Assembly: GCA_963575745.1 (NCBI GenBank)
Contig: CAUYUJ010003980.1
Coordinates: forward strand, 447,643-511,642
Direction: 5' to 3'
DNA length: 64,000 nt
DNA from: Prorocentrum cordatum
Taxonomy: Eukaryota > Sar > Dinophyceae > Prorocentrales > Prorocentraceae
Part shown: piece after piece, positions 60,581 through 64,000 of the stretch
How positions within the stretch are numbered: position 1 is the stretch's first letter
Layout: every line of letters begins with the position of its first letter
Translations under genes and position numbers: made by a program
Notes under the pieces: model-generated
The model's input: only the letters and a program-made list of their open reading frames with translations
The model's database searches: none
Told to the model about the DNA's origin: nothing

Positions 60581-60897
60581 CTCTCTCGGTCTACGTATCC
60601 CATATGACGTGCATTTGCCGTGTTAGCAGTCAAATGCGTAGCTTACCAGATTCGGCATCTGGTGGGGTAACTCTCGCTTTCCGTCTCAAGTGTCCAACCG
60701 CTCGTATACAAATGTACCGCCCACTGCATAATGGGTCCACCTCCTTGGTAAAATTGAAACGTGGGAAGCAAGCCGGGATTCTAGCAGAGCCTGCGCGCCC
60801 CATATTGGCCGGGCAAGCAGGCACGCTAGGACTGGCTCGCGCGTCCGAGCGAGGAGGAGTGCGGCGCAACTTGCCCCCCTACTCCGATAATCCGCCT

Positions 60898-60948
60898 CCT
60901 GATGCTGCTGCTGCTGCAGCTGCTGCTGCTGCTGCAGCTGCAGCTGCA

Positions 60949-60991
<43 letters not shown>

Positions 60992-61058
60992 AAGCTCCTC
61001 CTCCTCCTCCTCCTCCTCCTCCTCCTCCTCCTCCTCCTCCTCCTCCTCCTCCTCCTCC
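60898..61058. repeat. (CTG)n followed by (CTC)n
   Basis: GCTGCTGCA/GCTGCT triplets at about 60902-60990 switch to CTCCTC triplets at 60992-61057. Poly-Ala, poly-Leu and poly-Pro frames are artefacts. Confidence 0.95.
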
Positions 61059-61970
61059 CTGCCTTCCGATCACTTGACGCGCGCCCGCAGTCGGGCGGCG
61101 CGCCTGGCCGGGCCGCCCAGCGCGGGCACTTATAGCTCCCACACGGGGGCCTCCTAGCGCCCAGCCCGCGGCGGCCCCTCCGCACGGCCAGGGGGCGTGG
61201 CCGGTGGCGCCCGACGCTGCCGCGGGGGGCCCCTGCCGGCCAGCCCCCCGGGGAGGGGGTCCCCCGGCGGCCCCCCCAGCGTCGGGTTGGACGAATGCCG
61301 CTCGGGGGTTGCCTCTGGTAGCCCCGCTTGGGGCGGGTGGCTGCGCGGTAGGCACTCTCGCCAGAGCAGGTTAGCATGGGGGGCAGCATCGGGCCGGGTC
61401 AACGACGGCGGCAGCCCCTGGCGCCCCCGAGCCCGCCGCCTGACGCTCCCGACGGCGTCCGGAGGCGGCCCGCTGCAGGAAGAGCTTATAACCAGCGTTA
61501 TACTGAGCTGGCAGCTCCCGGGTGTCCGCCGGCGGCTTCTGGGGCCCCCAGGTCGTCCGATCCGCTCGCGAAGAACCCCAGCAGGGCCGACCCCCAGCCG
61601 AGGCTGCCGAGGCCTTGGGAGTCGCCTGGGGGTCCCCCTGCACGAACGCCCCGGGGCCCCGCTGATCACAAACGCGGGGCTACGATCAGCGGGCCGCAGG
61701 GCGGCCCTGGGGGCCCCAGGGCGGCTCCGGCAGCGCGCTGCGCCCCGGGACGAACCTCCTGCGTGGGTGACCGCCAGGGCCGCGCCGCGCCCCCCCCTCC
61801 CCCCCCCAGCACGGCCCCGGGGCAGAGCAGATCGACAGGACAAGGCCGGGCAGCGGGACGGCCCCGCGGGGCCCAGGCCAGCGGGCGGCCCCCAGGACCC
61901 AGGGCGGGACGGACCAGGCGCACACGCGGGGGGAGGGGGAGGGCCCAGCCAGGAGGACGGGCGAGGAGCC
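61059..61970. other. Very GC-rich region, coding status unresolved
   Basis: About 900 bp of GC-rich sequence with overlapping Pro/Arg/Gly-rich frames on both strands. On minus, TRELPAQYNAGYKLFLQRAA near 61500 is the only stretch with natural composition and could be a small exon. Not enough to call a gene. Confidence 0.25.
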
Positions 61971-62273
61971 TTCTCCTCCTCCTCCTCCTCCTCCTCCTCC
62001 TCCTCCTCCTCCTCCTCCTCCTCCTCCTCCTCCCCTCCTCCTCCTCCTCCTCCTCCTCCTCATCCTCCTCCCCTCCTCTATCCACCTCCTCCCCCCCCTC
62101 CCTCCCCCTCCCCCCTCCCCCTCCCCCTCCCCCCTCCCCCTCCTCCTCCTCCTCCTCCTCCTCTCCTCCTCCTCCTCCTCCTCCTCCTCCTCCGCCTCCT
62201 CCTCCTCCTCCTCCCCCTCCTCCTCCTCCTCCTCCTCCTCCTCCTCCTCCTCCTCCTCCTCCTCCTCCCCCTT
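61971..62273. repeat. (CTC)n pyrimidine tract, about 300 bp
   Basis: CTCCTC triplets with CCCCCT blocks at 62090-62145; almost pure pyrimidine on +. It is not the tract of a composite satellite, whose head begins 240 bp later. Confidence 0.95.
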
Positions 62274-62514
62274 TTGCGTGATCGAGCACAGATTGGCGGG
62301 CCAGGGTCCTCTGAGGCCCGCGCACAGCGACCAGAGGGAGCGCTGGGTGGCAGCAGAGGCCGTGCACCTTCCCCTCTGGAACCGCCGGCCTTACTCGATC
62401 TCCCGCCCGCCCTTGCAAAGGACGCATATGGAGGGGGCAGGAGGGCCGCCCCATGTGCCGACAGAGGCTGTCGCTTCCTCCCCAAGCTCCCCTGGCCTCT
62501 AAAGACTTCCGTTG

Positions 62515-62820
62515 TCCCAGCCATCCTGTGTGAGTTGGGCCCTCGTTTTGAACCAGCAACGCGCGCGCGTCTCCCTCTCCTATTCCCTCTCTTCCTTCAT
62601 CTGCCATCGGCCTGCTGAATGTCGGCACACCCCTCACACGTTTCGTGGCCCCCACAGGGAGTTCCACCGAAGGCCTCAGTGGCAAGGTATTGCGTGCGGT
62701 CCTCCCGCCCATCTTGGCACGCCCCTCACACTTTTCGGGGCCCTACAGGAAGCCACTGGAGGCCTCATGCAGACGCCCCTCACGCGATTCGCGGCCCCAA
62801 AGGGAGCTTCCTAATGGCGG
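62515..62820 (+). repeat. Composite satellite, copy 5, truncated
   Basis: Head GCCATCCTGTGTGAGTTGGG and CCTCGTTTTGAA at 62518-62555, pyrimidine-rich CTCCCTCTCCTATTCCCTC, then two to three diverged units (CGGCACACCCCTCACACG, TTTCGTGGCCCC, GGGAGTTCCACCGAAGG). No tail is seen. Confidence 0.82.
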
Positions 62821-62942
62821 CGGAAGTCCAGCCAACATCCGCACCCATGTCCTTGCAGAAATTTTGGATCCCATGGCTGGTGCCTCACTCTTCTTGCAAT
62901 CGCCCCGCTCATCCACCCGGCTCGCGGCGTCCAGCTAGAGAC

Positions 62943-62945
<3 letters not shown>

Positions 62946-63012
<67 letters not shown>

Positions 63013-63082
63013 CGCACACACACAGACACACACACACACACACACACACACGCGCGTACACACAAACACTCACACACACACA
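62946..63082. repeat. (CA)n microsatellite
   Basis: Pure CA at 62946-63004, then CA with GC/GA interruptions. Confidence 0.97.
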
Positions 63083-63400
63083 TAAACAAATCCCACCATC
63101 CATCTAGGGCGTAGGTGATTCAGGGCGTTTTCCGCTCACGCTTCACCCCCTCTGGGGAGGGGTTGATCACTGCTCCTTGTTAGTGTACACCTCCTTCTCC
63201 CGCCTGACTGGCGACAAACCCGGGCCAATGCCAACGCCCCCATCCCATCCCTTGCAAAAACCAATACGAAGTGCAGATTGCACCAGCATCCAGATCATGC
63301 GCGGACGCCCCGAAATCAATTTCTTTTAGTATGTGAGCAGGGAGGTGGGGGTGCTGACATAATCCCTGCTGTGTGCAACGTCAACGCCCCTTCCACTATC
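63083..63400. other. No gene seen
   Basis: Mixed sequence between the CA microsatellite and the satellite tail module. Confidence 0.4.
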
Positions 63401-64000
63401 CCCTGCAAAATTGGCCTGGCGAAGACCCCAACCATATGCAGTTGTGGGCACAGCCGCTGAATACACCGCATTCGGTGGGGCTCCCTATGAGGCCACGAAA
63501 CGTGCGAGGGGCGTGCCAAAATGGGTGCGGTGGGCGCATGCGAACGCTGGCGTTTGGGCCTTCGGTGGGGCTCCCTGTGGGGCCACGAAGCGTGTGAGGG
63601 GCGTACCAAAATGGGTGCGGTGGGCGCATGCGAACGCTGGCATTTCGCCCTTCGGTGGGGCTCCCTACGGGGCCGCGAAGCGTGTGAGGGGCGTGCCAAA
63701 ATGGGTGCGGTGGGCGCGTGCGAACGCTGGCATTTAGGCCTTCGGTGGAGCTCCCTATGGGGCCACGAAGCGTGTGAGGGGTGTGCCCAAATGGGTGCGG
63801 TGAGCGCGTGCGAACGCTGGCATTTGGGCCTTCGGTGGGGTTCCCTGCGCGGCAGCGAAGCGTGTGAGGGGCGTGCCAAAATGGGTGTGGTGGGCGCATT
63901 CGAACGCTGGCGTTTGGGCCTTCGGTGGGGTCCCTGTGGGGCCGCGAAGCGTGTGAGGGGTGTACCAAAATGGGTGCGGCGGGCGCATGCGAGCGCTGGC
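63401..64000 (-). repeat. Composite satellite, copy 6: tail and 90-bp units, runs off the window
   Basis: The reversed tail CCTGGCGAAGACCCCAACCA and TATGCAGTTGTGGGCAC (63416-63452) is followed by units with CGTGTGAGGG at 63591, 63681, 63771 and 63861, a period of exactly 90. Each unit adds AGGGGCGTGCCAAAATGGGT to the parts shared with the 77-bp type (TTCGGTGGGGCTCCC, GGGGCCACGAAGCG, GGGCGCATGCGAACGC). The head would lie beyond 64000. Confidence 0.92.

Noticed and set aside
60898-62275. Poly-Ala, poly-Pro and poly-Gly proteins
   Set aside because: Translation of CTG and CTC microsatellites in several frames at once.

Overview
The window looks like nuclear DNA of a dinoflagellate. Three sequence signals support this. 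(i) A relict trans-spliced leader lies on the minus strand at 12132-12182: one near-complete 21-nt copy followed by two truncated 15-nt copies, the signature of mRNA that was repeatedly reverse-transcribed and re-inserted. (ii) A Ty1/copia polyprotein has dinoflagellate-style pol wording. (iii) Gene density is very low in GC-rich DNA packed with microsatellites and diverged tandem repeats. I cannot name the species.

Layout. 1-1536 (minus) holds a clean 512-codon open frame that runs off the left edge; it is the most convincing ordinary gene. 1.9-12.2 kb is almost all repeat: ACT, GT and GA microsatellites, a TGTTATG cryptic repeat, 87-bp and 161-bp tandem repeats, a 53-bp foldback, a poly-C/poly-G inverted repeat, and the first array of a 77-bp satellite. 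A spliced-leader-marked retrocopy sits at 11.4-12.2 kb. 12.2-22 kb has further simple repeats, two WD40-type exon fragments (14.8 and 20.1 kb, minus) and a LINE reverse-transcriptase scrap (21.6-21.86 kb). 22-29 kb and 62.5-64 kb hold copies of a composite satellite element: conserved head, pyrimidine tract, 77- or 90-bp units, conserved tail. One array is interrupted by a 1.39-kb 5'-truncated LINE with a 6-bp target duplication. 29-37.6 kb has microsatellites, uncertain minus-strand coding pieces and the C-terminal RNase H/zinc end of a second LINE (35.4-36.8 kb, plus).

38098-59524 is one 21.4-kb LTR retrotransposon in minus orientation. It has 311-bp LTRs, a GAGCG target duplication, a primer-binding site abutting the 5' LTR that resembles a tRNA anticodon arm, and a G-run before the 3' LTR. 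Gene order is leader, Gag, Cys/His-finger protein, protease, integrase, reverse transcriptase, RNase H, which is Copia order. About 10 kb of extra minus-strand ORFs follow, including a frameshifted methyltransferase-like region (47.6-48.5 kb), an HGT-motif protein (42.9-44.5 kb) and an 846-aa Pro/Ala-rich protein. Frame breaks in protease, RT and methyltransferase, plus a missing integrase glutamate, indicate a decayed copy. Across Gag, Pol and the extra ORFs I count 29 copies of a tiny one-orientation hairpin core, GGC-loop-GCC, with covarying outer pairs and use in two reading frames; I saw none outside the element.

The two strongest candidates for undescribed biology are this hairpin-studded giant Copia element with its extra ORFs and the head/array/tail composite satellite family.
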